From: Gammaproteobacteria bacterium
GTDB lineage: Bacteria; Pseudomonadota; Gammaproteobacteria; Steroidobacterales; Steroidobacteraceae
NCBI GenBank assembly: GCA_028293725.1
Contig: JAQGOE010000236.1
Location: 1-64,000 of the forward strand
Length of the DNA stretch: 64,000 bases
Reading direction: 5' to 3'
Shown here: piece after piece, positions 25,068-34,270 of the stretch
Layout: each line of letters opens with the position of its first letter
Numbering within the stretch: the first letter of the stretch is position 1
Made by a program: the position numbers and the translations under genes
The notes under the pieces: model-generated
The model's input: the letters and a program-made list of their open reading frames with translations, nothing else
Told to the model about the DNA's origin: nothing
The model's database searches: none

Positions 25068-27344
25068 ATGAACTATCCCCGACCCCTGCGGGTGGTGCAC
25101 TGGACTGTCGCGATTCTCGTGACGTGCCAGTTAGCCATCGCGGTCGTATTGACGCAGCTGCGCTCGCTGGCCTATGGGCAGCTGGTGTTGGGCCTGCATC
25201 GGCAACTCGGCCTGGTGATCCTGCTGCTGATACTGGCGCGATTCGTGATCGCGCGACGTCACAAGGTCCCCACCGGGTCCACCAACAGCCTGCCAACCTG
25301 GCAGGTACGAGCCGCCACTCTCGTGCACCGATTGTTTCTGGTGCTGCTCGTGGCGCAGCCCTTGATCGGCATATTTGTAGCCTGGGGACGCGGCGACACC
25401 GTCGGAATACTCGGCCTGTTGCAGATAGGAGCTCCGTGGGAGATCTCCGACACTGCGCGTGAGCGTCTGATGACAGCTCACACCGCCACGGCGATTCTGC
25501 TGTTCTCGCTTTGCATCGTGCACGTCGGTGCAGTGGTGTTCAATCGCGTCGTGCGGCGTGTGTCGGTCATTGAACGCATGCTGCCACCGCCTCCCAACGA
25601 AAAACTGGTGAACCGAGTGTCGGTAGCGGCACAACTGACGCTCGCCTTTGGCCTGGTGATCGGCATCGCCCTCGTCATGGGCATCAACGCCGTCGCAACA
25701 TATCGAGAGTTCAGTCGGGCGACCGCCGCGTTTCAGGCGGGGGATGTCGCGGTCTCCGATCAGATGCGCGCAGCGCAAGTGGCGTGGAAAGATCTGTCCG
25801 CAGTAGCCGCCGCCAACCGCGGCTCCGCGGACGCCGCTCACATGCAAGAATTATCGGACAGTGCGAAATCGAGTTTGGAGGACGCCAGAACACACGCCCA
25901 GGGCGATGTACAGAGCGGCCTCTCACAGGTTATCGCAGCAATTCCGGGCGCGCTCGGAGCCGAGGGCCAGTCGCACGCGGAAGTGTTGCAGACCGTGGAC
26001 GCAAAGTTGCAGGACCTGGTGGATACCCAATCCGCCGCGGCCTTTCAGCACCGCACGGACAATGACGAACAGGCATCCCGTGGACATGATTTGATTGTCG
26101 TCACCGTACTGCCGATGGTATTGACCGGTCTGGTCGTGGGGCTGCTACTGGCACACAGTATTACAGGCTCACTCAACCGCATGAGCGCGCTGATACGCAG
26201 CATCGAGTCGGATCAGCGTGAGACGGCCGTGCAAGTCGTAGGTGCCGGCGAGTTCGCGGGTCTAACCCGAGACATTGTCAGCATGCGCGTGGCCGTCGAG
26301 GAGCGCGGCAACCTGGCGGCGGCTCAGCGCGCGCAATTCGAGTCGGAACGCGTACGCCTCGCGGAAGAACAGCAGCAACGTGACGTAGCAGCAGAACGCC
26401 GGCAGCACATTGAACAGGAAGCGCAGCGTAAGCTGCTGGCCCAGGATTTCGAACGACAGATTTCAGGCATTGTGGGCACCGTCGCTCAGACAGCCGAAAC
26501 ACTCACCGCTACGGCGAGTTCCATGGCCACGAGTGCGTCGACCTCCACCCAGCGCAGCCGCGATGCCAGCGAGGCCGCCCAGCACACCAGCGGAGCCGCT
26601 TCCCTGATCGCGACCGGCGCGGCGGAACTTTCACAAACGGCACAGGCGGTGCGAGAGAACGCCGAGCAGTCGCAGGCACGCGCCATTCTGGCAGTGAAGG
26701 AGACAGCGACTGCCAACGAGCAGATTGATCATCTCGTCGCCGCAGCTCGCCAGATTAGTAGCATCACGGACATGATCGCTGGCGTGGCTCGCCAGACGAA
26801 CCTGCTCGCAATCAACGCGAGAATCGAGGCGGCTCGGGCCGGAGAGGCCGGACGCGGGTTCTCGATTGTAGCTAACGAGGTCAAGGATCTCGCCGCTCAG
26901 ACCCGTAACGCCACTCATGGCATCGAAGCTCAGATTCAGCAGGTCACCACTGCCGCCGCACGCTCAGCGGATTCGCTGCACCGCCTGAGGGAGGTCATAG
27001 CGGGCCTGCAGGACTCCGCTGGCGCCATCTTCAAAGCGACTGACGAGCAGTCCGCGTCGACGCGCAGCATCGCAGAGCGCGTCTCCGAGATCAGTTCCTC
27101 CACCCGCTCCGTTGCCCAGAACATTCACGATGCCGAGAACACTGCCGGCACTACAGAGCAACTTTCGACAGACGTAGTGAAAGCAGCGGAAGTCATGGAT
27201 GAGCAGGCCGCCCGGCTCAGTGAGCAGGTGGCCCAGTTCATCCTGCAACTTCGCAGCGACAATACAGCGGTGACGCCTGCCCCGTCGGCGACACGAGAAT
27301 ACGCGGCGGACGATCTATCGCTGCGGCGCGTCACTGCCGCCTGA
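25068..27344 (+). CDS. Methyl-accepting chemotaxis protein with fused N-terminal cytochrome b561 domain
   Basis: This 758-residue fusion begins with a four-helix cytochrome b561 domain (residues ~1-165). It holds His11, His44, His138 and His152, one set in the first two helices and one in the last, as in E. coli CybB. Then comes a standard chemoreceptor: a transmembrane helix (~185-205), a ~130-residue helical periplasmic domain, a second helix (~345-365), HAMP, and the signalling coiled coil. The coiled-coil tip ([33 protein letters not shown], ~577-610) should contact CheA and CheW. The b-haem module could report quinone or periplasmic redox state to the flagellar motor. It is probably cotranscribed with the peroxidase and cupredoxin. 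Confidence 0.9.
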   Translation: MNYPRPLRVVHWTVAILVTCQLAIAVVLTQLRSLAYGQLVLGLHRQLGLVILLLILARFVIARRHKVPTGSTNSLPTWQVRAATLVHRLFLVLLVAQPLIGIFVAWGRGDTVGILGLLQIGAPWEISDTARERLMTAHTATAILLFSLCIVHVGAVVFNRVVRRVSVIERMLPPPPNEKLVNRVSVAAQLTLAFGLVIGIALVMGINAVATYREFSRATAAFQAGDVAVSDQMRAAQVAWKDLSAVAAANRGSADAAHMQELSDSAKSSLEDARTHAQGDVQSGLSQVIAAIPGALGAEGQSHAEVLQTVDAKLQDLVDTQSAAAFQHRTDNDEQASRGHDLIVVTVLPMVLTGLVVGLLLAHSITGSLNRMSALIRSIESDQRETAVQVVGAGEFAGLTRDIVSMRVAVEERGNLAAAQRAQFESERVRLAEEQQQRDVAAERRQHIEQEAQRKLLAQDFERQISGIVGTVAQTAETLTATASSMATSASTSTQRSRDASEAAQHTSGAASLIATGAAELSQTAQAVRENAEQSQARAILAVKETATANEQIDHLVAAARQISSITDMIAGVARQTNLLAINARIEAARAGEAGRGFSIVANEVKDLAAQTRNATHGIEAQIQQVTTAAARSADSLHRLREVIAGLQDSAGAIFKATDEQSASTRSIAERVSEISSSTRSVAQNIHDAENTAGTTEQLSTDVVKAAEVMDEQAARLSEQVAQFILQLRSDNTAVTPAPSATREYAADDLSLRRVTAA

Positions 27345-27665
27345 CGTAGCGTCCCTACACCCTGAGTTAGTTTCGTCGCATCCTGACGTCGTGTCGCCAC
27401 GCCCTGACGTCGGCCCTTCGAGACACTTTGCAAACGCCTCGGACTGCGGTTTTAATCAGTCCCGAGGGCAAACCCGTCGCAAGTCGGGGACGCAAAGCCT
27501 CCGGTCTCCAAGCGCTTCCAGCAGCGCGAGATAGCGGGGTTGCCGGCAAGACTCCATGGACTGACAGACCTGCCGTCATCGATCGATCAACGACTCTCGA
27601 GTCGCCTGCTCGCGTCGCGCTGCTCACGCCCTTGGCATCCAACATCTATTGGCCGGGGAGACGCT
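27345..27665. other. Long leader between the chemoreceptor gene and the Ig-domain gene
   Basis: The 321-bp gap carries the cyclic-di-GMP aptamer in its middle. Before it, the decamer CCTGACGTCG occurs twice (about 27382 and 27410). After it is a ~110-bp expression platform with a GGGGAG ribosome site just before the GTG at 27666. I see no convincing terminator and no further gene. Confidence 0.6.
27458..27553 (+). ncRNA. Cyclic-di-GMP-I riboswitch (GEMM-I)
   Basis: The conserved blocks of the GEMM-I aptamer appear in order. GGGCAAACCC (27466-27475) is followed by a helix capped by a GCAA tetraloop, then GGGACGCAAAGCC (27487-27499), a P3 arm beginning TCCGG, and AGCGGGGTTGCCGG (27533-27546). 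A short closing helix pairs AGTC (27458-27461) with GACT (27550-27553). It lies about 110 bp before the GTG of the Ig-domain protein. No clear terminator with a T-run follows, so control may act on translation. Confidence 0.92.
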
Positions 27666-28598
27666 GTGCAGACTTTCAATTTCATTGCCGATCGTCGACG
27701 ATTTCTTGCCGCCGTCCTGGGCTTGATAGGTACCGTTGCCGCTCTCGAGGCAAATGCGTCCGGCTGGCAATACCGGCATCGACTGGCGATTTCCGGCACA
27801 CCCGCCACCAGTGACGTCGCCCAGGCTGCCTACAGCTTCAAGCCAACGACTTCGTCACCGCGCCACGCGACCCTGGTGTTCTCGATTTCAGGCAAACCGG
27901 CGTGGGCAAACTTCAACACCCAAACCGGACAGCTGGCGGGCACACCGACGACGACGAACGTCGGCAAGTATTCCAACATCGTGATCACGGTATCGGATGG
28001 ACCGTCGACGGCCTCCCTGTCGCCCTTCTCGATCTCGGTCACGAGCCCCGCTCCAACTAACACTCCACCAACGATTTCCGGTCAACCACCGACGTCGGTC
28101 AACGTGGGTACGACCTACACGTTCACACCGACCGCATCCGATCCAGCTAAACGTGCTCTGACGTTCAGCATCAAGAACGCGCCGGGCTGGGCAACGTTCA
28201 ACGCATCGACCGGGCAGGTCTCCGGCACGCCTGGCGCAACTTATGCCGGCACCTACTCGAATATCGTGATCTCCGTCAGCGACGGAACGGCCAGCGCGTC
28301 ACTGACCGCTTTCTCCATCGCGGTCAACCAGATATCGAATGGCTCCGCGACCGTAAACTGGACACCTCCCACGAGCAACTCCGACGGCTCGACGCTGACG
28401 AACCTGGCCGGTTACCGGATCCACTACGGTACCGCCAGCAATAGCCTCACCCAAAGCGTGCAAGTCGCCAATGTCGGCCTGACGAGCTACACACTTACCA
28501 ACCTCACCGGGGGCGCCTGGTACTTCGGGGTATCTGCCTATACCAGCAGCGGCCAGGAGAGTGCACTGTCCAGCCTAGTCAGCAAGCAGATACAGTAG
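27666..28598 (+). CDS. Exported Ig-like/fibronectin type III protein under cyclic-di-GMP riboswitch
   Basis: This 310-residue protein starts at GTG 27666 with GGGGAG upstream. A signal peptide covers the first ~35 residues (RRRFLAAVLGLIGTVAALEANA). Two putative cadherin-like Ig repeats follow, each with the pattern FSI-x-(K/N)xPxWAxFNxxTGQ(L/V)(A/S)GTP...YSNIVI(T/S)VSDG. The end is a fibronectin type III-like domain (GSATVNWTPPTSNSDGSTL, YRIHYGTASNS, WYFGVSAYTSSGQES). Such proteins act in the extracellular matrix or as adhesins. The upstream riboswitch puts it under cyclic-di-GMP control, fitting a surface or biofilm role. Confidence 0.85.
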   Translation: MQTFNFIADRRRFLAAVLGLIGTVAALEANASGWQYRHRLAISGTPATSDVAQAAYSFKPTTSSPRHATLVFSISGKPAWANFNTQTGQLAGTPTTTNVGKYSNIVITVSDGPSTASLSPFSISVTSPAPTNTPPTISGQPPTSVNVGTTYTFTPTASDPAKRALTFSIKNAPGWATFNASTGQVSGTPGATYAGTYSNIVISVSDGTASASLTAFSIAVNQISNGSATVNWTPPTSNSDGSTLTNLAGYRIHYGTASNSLTQSVQVANVGLTSYTLTNLTGGAWYFGVSAYTSSGQESALSSLVSKQIQ

Positions 28599-28606
28599 TC
28601 CGGAGC

Positions 28607-28819
28607 TCATGCCGTCGCATAACACGCTCCCCATCCGTGTCTCACGCGGACGGGTCGGTCCGGCTCGACGGGGATCATGTCATGCCACAGCTCGTTCCCG
28701 CGCACGGAGGCTCGCTTCCTAAGCCCGACAAAGAGAATGTTACGCGCCGAGTTTTGATCGCGGTCCGCGCCCGAGACCCGTGGCATGTCCTTACGAGCGG
28801 CCAGCGCGGCGGAAACGGC
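28607..28819 (-). pseudogene. C-terminal remnant of a TnpB/OrfB-like (IS200/IS605 or IS607) gene
   Basis: The minus strand reads AVSAALAARKDMPRVSGADR then DQNSARNILFVGL up to a stop at 28607. The DRDxNxARNIL box is the last RuvC motif of TnpB-type RNA-guided nucleases. Only about 70 codons remain, in the frame directly after the histidine kinase stop (28820-28822); the zinc-finger cysteines usually found upstream of this box are absent. No right-end hairpin or guide RNA region was recognised. It is a dead fragment of a former insertion. Confidence 0.55.
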
Positions 28820-30253
28820 CTAGTCGGAGTCCCCCGCGCTACGCGGAGGGAAACGCAATTCGAATTTCGTCACTCCTCCAGGCTCACTGGAGGCCAGCGC
28901 GGTACCCCCGTGAATCTCAACGATGGTCTTCACGATCGCCAACCCCAACCCGGTGGAACCGCCGGAATTGCTGCGTGCCCTGTCACCCCGATAGAATCTA
29001 TCAAACACTTTCGCCAGGTCCTGGGGTGCAATGCCCTCCCCCGGGTTCGCCACGCTGATCGACACCCCGTGATCATCGGACTCGACAGCAGTCATGGAGA
29101 CAGCCTGCCCCCGGGGCGTATAGCGCAAAGCGTTGGCGAGCAGATTGCTCACAGCCCGGCGAAACAATTCGCTGTCCGCATAAAGCCGCGCCTGCCCCGC
29201 TACGCGCACTTCGACTCCGGCTTCCGCGGAGATACCCTCGAAATATTCGGCAATCCGTATGAGCTCCTGACGGGCGTCGAACACCGCGCGGTGTAAGGCG
29301 AACTGCGGGCTTTCGGCACGCGCGAGAAACAGCACATTCTCAATCATGCGGCTGACGCGGTCGCATTCTTCGATATTCGACACTAGCAATGCCTGATAGT
29401 CAGCCGTCGATCGACTGCGCGTCAGGGCCACCTCGGAAGCGCCCCGCATATTTCCAATCGGCGTGCGCAGGTCGTGTGCGAGATCCGCCGTAAATTGCCA
29501 GAGTCGATCGAAGCCCTGTTTCAGTCGCTGGAGCATCGCATTCAACGACTGCGCAAGATCGTGCAGCTCAGGCGGGGCGCCGCTGACATCGATGTGCGAA
29601 TCAAGATGCTCGGTGGTAATAGCGCGCGCGCTACTGATAATCACGCGCAGAGGCGCCAGCGCCCGTCGGACGAGAAAGTAGCAGAGCGCCACCGCAATCA
29701 ACCCCGCCGAGCCCGCAGTAACCCAGATGACGCGCCGATAGTAGTCGAGCAACTGTGCACGATCACCCATCGAGCGCGCTACGCTGATTTTCACGCTGGA
29801 ACCGTCGTGCAGTGTCGCCATGCTCGCGACTCCCCGCACCGGGATCGCGCCGGTAGCCGTCCAGCGTTGGATCTGCCAGGTGCCGACGCGCTCCGTCTCC
29901 GGCGTCGCCGATAACGCAATCATCCGAATATGCGGAGGGTCGTAGTCGATCAGCGCCGTGCCAAGAGCTGTGCTGGCAGCCGCGCTACCCGCTTCGATCC
30001 GCATGGCCAACGCCGGATCGCCGAGCACGAGGGCCACCAGGCGCTCCTGATGAATCCGGACATCCTCGGCCGTATCGAGCTCGGCGGCCAGGCGGCGCAG
30101 GTGTCGCGTAGCCAACACGATGCCCAGATCATCCTGCTGGTACACCTGGCGCGATAGCGCACTGAACAGAGTCACGCCTACGATCGAGAGACTCAGAATT
30201 GCGATCAGCGAAAAAGTCAGCGCGAGACGAGCACTCAGGGACAAACGCATCAC
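28820..30253 (-). CDS. CusS-type sensor histidine kinase
   Basis: This 477-residue membrane kinase has two transmembrane helices flanking a ~150-residue periplasmic sensor, then HAMP. A HisKA domain carries the phosphorylated His in [13 protein letters not shown], and an HATPase domain has [28 protein letters not shown]. It belongs to the heavy-metal/CusS-like group. Its start overlaps the response regulator stop (ATGA), so the pair is an operon. The divergent RND efflux operon is the likely target; whether the signal is a metal or a solvent is not evident. Confidence 0.9.
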   Translation of the reverse strand: MMRLSLSARLALTFSLIAILSLSIVGVTLFSALSRQVYQQDDLGIVLATRHLRRLAAELDTAEDVRIHQERLVALVLGDPALAMRIEAGSAAASTALGTALIDYDPPHIRMIALSATPETERVGTWQIQRWTATGAIPVRGVASMATLHDGSSVKISVARSMGDRAQLLDYYRRVIWVTAGSAGLIAVALCYFLVRRALAPLRVIISSARAITTEHLDSHIDVSGAPPELHDLAQSLNAMLQRLKQGFDRLWQFTADLAHDLRTPIGNMRGASEVALTRSRSTADYQALLVSNIEECDRVSRMIENVLFLARAESPQFALHRAVFDARQELIRIAEYFEGISAEAGVEVRVAGQARLYADSELFRRAVSNLLANALRYTPRGQAVSMTAVESDDHGVSISVANPGEGIAPQDLAKVFDRFYRGDRARSNSGGSTGLGLAIVKTIVEIHGGTALASSEPGGVTKFELRFPPRSAGDSD

Positions 30254-30927
30254 TCTGGCTCGTTGACATCAATGACGTACCCCATGCCACGCACAGTATG
30301 AATGAGCTTCGGTGAATCCGCGTCGTCGATCTTGACGCGTAGCCGGCGTATAGCGACCTCAACAACGTTGGTATCACTGTCGAAATTCATATCCCAGACA
30401 GAGGAGGCGATCTGCGTGCGGGTCAGTACCTCTCCCTGTCGCGTGGCCAGCAGGTGAAGTAACGCGAACTCACGCGGTGTGAGATCGATTCGCCGACCTG
30501 CTCGCTTGACCCGCCGGCGGATCACATCGATTTCCAGATCACCGATCTTCAGATGTTCGACTTCCCGGGCCGGCCCCCGGCGCAGCAACGTGCGAACCCG
30601 CGCCAGGAGTTCCACAAAAGCAAATGGCTTGATCAGGTAATCGTCAGCGCCGAGCTCGAGCCCTTTGACGCGATCGTCCACGTCATCGCGCGCCGTGAGG
30701 AATAGCACGGGCGTCGCGCATTTGGCGCGCAACTGTTTGATCACGCCCCACCCATCGAGGCCGGGCAGCATGACGTCCAGAACTATGAGCTCATAACCAC
30801 CCTCGAGCGCGAGATGCAGCCCGTCGACGCCGTTGTTCGCCACGTCGACCGCAAAGCCGGATTCCTCGAACCCCTTCTTCAGGTACTCGCCCGTCTTGCG
30901 CTCATCCTCGACCACCAGCAATCGCAT
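30250..30927 (-). CDS. OmpR-family response regulator (CusR/IrlR type)
   Basis: This 225-residue protein has a receiver domain with the acidic pair (VVEDE), the phospho-acceptor Asp in [12 protein letters not shown] and Lys in [11 protein letters not shown] winged-helix DNA-binding domain follows ([49 protein letters not shown]), characteristic of the CusR/IrlR group. It is the first gene of the regulatory operon, divergent from the RND pump with about 150 bp between starts, where its binding site should lie. Confidence 0.93.
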   Translation of the reverse strand: MRLLVVEDERKTGEYLKKGFEESGFAVDVANNGVDGLHLALEGGYELIVLDVMLPGLDGWGVIKQLRAKCATPVLFLTARDDVDDRVKGLELGADDYLIKPFAFVELLARVRTLLRRGPAREVEHLKIGDLEIDVIRRRVKRAGRRIDLTPREFALLHLLATRQGEVLTRTQIASSVWDMNFDSDTNVVEVAIRRLRVKIDDADSPKLIHTVRGMGYVIDVNEPE

Positions 30928-31074
30928 GTGACCTCCTGATGGACAAAAGCATACCCCCTCGGCAGGGGCCGCGCGATTACAGAATTGTCAGCTCCCGGTC
31001 AGGCCCCGGCAAGCGGGGGGTCTCTAGAGTGTCCCCATAGCCTCTTCACAACCCCGCCGCGAGAGGGCCTGCAC

Positions 31075-34000
31075 ATGTGGATCGTAGAAGTTGCCTTACG
31101 CCGCCCGTACACGTTCATCGTGGTGGCCCTCCTGGTGCTCATCATCGGCCCGCTGATGATCCTGCGTACCCCGACGGATATCTTCCCCAACATCGACATT
31201 CCCGTGTTGAGCGTCGTCTGGTCGTTCAACGGCTTCTCTGCGGACGACATGACTCGCCGGATTACGTCGCCCTACGAGCGAGCGCTGACCTCGGACGTCG
31301 ACAACATCGAGCACGTCGAGTCGCAAACGATGAACGGTGTAGCCGTAGTCAAGGTGTTCTTCCATCCCGGGGCGGACATCAATCGTGCGATGGCCGAAGC
31401 CTCTTCGAGCTCGCAATCGATTCTGCGGGTGCTGCCGCCCGGAACATTGCCACCGGTCATCCTCGCCTATAACGCCTCGACTGTGCCGATCCTGCAACTC
31501 GCACTGTCGAGCAAGACACTGTCCGAACAGCAACTCTACGACCTGGGTAACAATTTCATCCGCACCCAATTGGCAACCGTGCAAGGCGCGGCCGTGCCGC
31601 TGCCGTTTGGCGGAAAAATCCCCCAGATCATGGTCGATATCGACAGCAACGCACTCCAGTCGAAAGGGCTTTCGCCCCTGGACGTGGTCAATGCGGTCAA
31701 TGCACAAAACCTGATTTTGCCCGGTGGTACCGCGAAAATCGGCACGTTCGAATACAACGTCAATCTCAACGGCAGCACCGAGACCGTCGAGGAGCTCAAC
31801 AATCTGCCGATCAAGGCCACGCCAGGCGGCGTGATCTACATCCGGGATGTCGCCCACGTCCGCAACGGCTATGCGCCACAAACCAACGTCGTTCACACGG
31901 ACGGAAATCGCTCGGCGCTGCTGCAAGTTGAAAAGAGCGGCTCCGCCTCGACACTGGCCATCATCAGTCACGTCAAGGCGATGCTGCCGCAGATTGCCGC
32001 GGGTCTCCCGAAAGCGCTGACTATCAAGCCCGTTTCGGACCAATCGGTCTTCGTGAGCGCGGCCGTCGACGGCGTCATCCGTGAGGCGCTCATTGCCGCC
32101 GGGTTGACCGCGGCGATGATCCTGCTCTTTTTGGGTAGCTGGCGCGCCACCTTAATCGTAGCGGTCTCCATTCCGCTCGCCATCATGACCTCCCTGATCG
32201 TGCTCTCCGCTCTGGGCGAAACCATCAATATCATGACCCTGGGGGGCCTCGCCCTTGCCGTCGGCATCCTGGTGGACGATGCGACCGTTGCCATCGAAAA
32301 CATCAGTCACCACCTCGAGCTCGGCCAGAACAAGCGTGACGCCATTCTGAAGGCATCCGCGGAGATTGCGCTGCCGACGCTGGTCTCGACCCTTTCGATC
32401 TGCATCGTCTTCGTTCCCATGTTCCTGCTGACCGGCGTCGCGCGCTACCTGTTCGTGCCGCTCGCCGAGGCGGTAGTGTTTGCAATGCTCGCCTCTTACT
32501 TTTTCTCACGCACCTTGATCCCGACACTGGCGATGTACCTGCTGCGCGAAGCTACGCCGGCCGAAGGCCCGGCTGACACGCGGCGGCCCGGTTTTTTCGC
32601 TCGATTTCAGAACCGCTTCGATGCCCTGCGCACCCGCTACCAGCGGTTGCTGGAGGACTGCCTCGGGCGCTCGCGCTCGTTCATGACGATTTTCCTGCTC
32701 TTTTGCGGCTTATCCCTCGGGCTCATCCCATTCCTGGGACGTGACTTCTTCCCGACCGTGGACACGGGCGAGATTCGCCTGCACCTGCGGGCGCAAACGG
32801 GGACGCGCATCGAGCAGACGGCGCGCCTGACGGAGGAGGTTGAACAGCGGATCCGCTCAATCATTCCGCGCGATCAACTTTCAACTATTCTCGACAACAT
32901 CGGCCTGCCGGTGAGCGGCATCAATCTGACCTACGACTCCTCCTCGCCGATCGGTACGGCGGACGCCGACGTTCTCGTTACTCTTACCCCGAAACACGCG
33001 CCCACGGCTCGGTACGTGCAAGAGCTGCGCAGTCAGCTCAATGCCGACTTTCCCGGCGTGACCTTCGCGTTCCTGCCCGCGGACATCATCAGCCAGATCG
33101 TCAATCTTGGCCTGCCCTCGCCCATCGATATCCAGATCGTCGGCAACAACGTGGCCGCAAACCGGTCACTCGCGCAGCAGCTTTTGCAGAATCTGCACAG
33201 TGTTCAGGGGCTCGTCGATGCCCGCATTCAGCAACCCAACGACGCGCCCTCCATCAACATAGACGTGGACCGCACGAGGGCCATCCAGGCCGGCTTTCAG
33301 CAGCACGATATAGCGCAGAACCTGCTCATTGCCCTGTCAGGAAGCTCGCAGACGTCGCCGAACTTCTGGCTGAATCCCAAGAACGGCGTCGCCTACCCGT
33401 TGGCAACCGAATCGCCTCAGTACCGGATCGATTCACTGCAGGCTCTGCAGAACATCCCGCTCGCTGGTGGCAGCGCCACATCCGGCACGACGCAGGGGCA
33501 GATACTCGGCTCGCTGAGCTCGATGTCTCGCACGGCACAGGACGCCGTCGTATCCCACTACAACGTGCAGCCGGTAATCGACATCTACGGCACCGCGCAA
33601 GGCCGCGATCTCGGTAGCGTCGCCAGCGACATCACTCGCATCGTCAACGACGCCAAGAAAGACCTCGCTCCGGGCTCCAGCATGGTGATACGCGGCCAGG
33701 TCGCCACCATGCAATCCTCTTTCAGCGGGCTATTGAGCGGCCTCGTGTTCGCGGTCGTGCTGGTGTACCTCCTGATGGTCGTCAATTTCCAGTCCTGGAT
33801 CGATCCGCTCATCATCATCGTCGGGCTGCCTGGCGCAATGGCGGGCGTTGTCTGGATGCTGTTCGTTACCGGCACGACGGTCAGCGTGCCGGCGTTGACC
33901 GGCGCAATCATGTGTATCGGCATCGCCACCGCCAATAGCATTCTCGTGGTGAGTTTCGCGCGCGAAAAGCTGGCTGAAGGCAGCCCGCCGCTGCAGGCAG

Positions 34001-34257
34001 CGCTCGAGGCGGGTGTCGGCCGTTTCCGCCCAGTGCTGATGACCGCACTTGCGATGTTGATCGGTATGTTACCGATGGCAAGCGGCATGGGCGATGGTGG
34101 CGAGCAAAACGCGCCCCTCGGTCGCGCTGTGATCGGCGGCTTGATGATCGGCACGGTGGCTACGTTGATATTCGTGCCGGTTGTGTTTGGCAGCGTCCAC
34201 ACTTGGCTGAAGAAGCGCCGCGGCTCCGCCACATCCCCAATCGCGCAGACCACTTAG
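31075..34257 (+). CDS. RND efflux pump inner-membrane permease (HAE1-like)
   Basis: This 1060-residue, 12-helix transporter starts MWIVEVALRRPYTFIVVALL. It carries the typical porter motifs (TPTDIFPNIDIPVLSVVW, IGILVDDATVAIENI-type helix GGLALAVGILVDDATVAIENISHH, and GIATANSILVVSFAREKL). Asp-Asp in helix 4 is the usual proton relay of drug-exporting RND pumps; the metal-export motif of CusA was not recognised. The start at 31075 is chosen because upstream in-frame residues are not family-like. The adaptor and outer-membrane factor follow in order, making a complete tripartite pump. Confidence 0.93.
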   Translation: MWIVEVALRRPYTFIVVALLVLIIGPLMILRTPTDIFPNIDIPVLSVVWSFNGFSADDMTRRITSPYERALTSDVDNIEHVESQTMNGVAVVKVFFHPGADINRAMAEASSSSQSILRVLPPGTLPPVILAYNASTVPILQLALSSKTLSEQQLYDLGNNFIRTQLATVQGAAVPLPFGGKIPQIMVDIDSNALQSKGLSPLDVVNAVNAQNLILPGGTAKIGTFEYNVNLNGSTETVEELNNLPIKATPGGVIYIRDVAHVRNGYAPQTNVVHTDGNRSALLQVEKSGSASTLAIISHVKAMLPQIAAGLPKALTIKPVSDQSVFVSAAVDGVIREALIAAGLTAAMILLFLGSWRATLIVAVSIPLAIMTSLIVLSALGETINIMTLGGLALAVGILVDDATVAIENISHHLELGQNKRDAILKASAEIALPTLVSTLSICIVFVPMFLLTGVARYLFVPLAEAVVFAMLASYFFSRTLIPTLAMYLLREATPAEGPADTRRPGFFARFQNRFDALRTRYQRLLEDCLGRSRSFMTIFLLFCGLSLGLIPFLGRDFFPTVDTGEIRLHLRAQTGTRIEQTARLTEEVEQRIRSIIPRDQLSTILDNIGLPVSGINLTYDSSSPIGTADADVLVTLTPKHAPTARYVQELRSQLNADFPGVTFAFLPADIISQIVNLGLPSPIDIQIVGNNVAANRSLAQQLLQNLHSVQGLVDARIQQPNDAPSINIDVDRTRAIQAGFQQHDIAQNLLIALSGSSQTSPNFWLNPKNGVAYPLATESPQYRIDSLQALQNIPLAGGSATSGTTQGQILGSLSSMSRTAQDAVVSHYNVQPVIDIYGTAQGRDLGSVASDITRIVNDAKKDLAPGSSMVIRGQVATMQSSFSGLLSGLVFAVVLVYLLMVVNFQSWIDPLIIIVGLPGAMAGVVWMLFVTGTTVSVPALTGAIMCIGIATANSILVVSFAREKLAEGSPPLQAALEAGVGRFRPVLMTALAMLIGMLPMASGMGDGGEQNAPLGRAVIGGLMIGTVATLIFVPVVFGSVHTWLKKRRGSATSPIAQTT

Positions 34258-34270
34258 GAGTACCCACCCC

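Noticed and set aside
28637..29296. 219-codon open frame on the plus strand
   Set aside because: Antisense to the TnpB remnant and the histidine kinase; no protein-like features.
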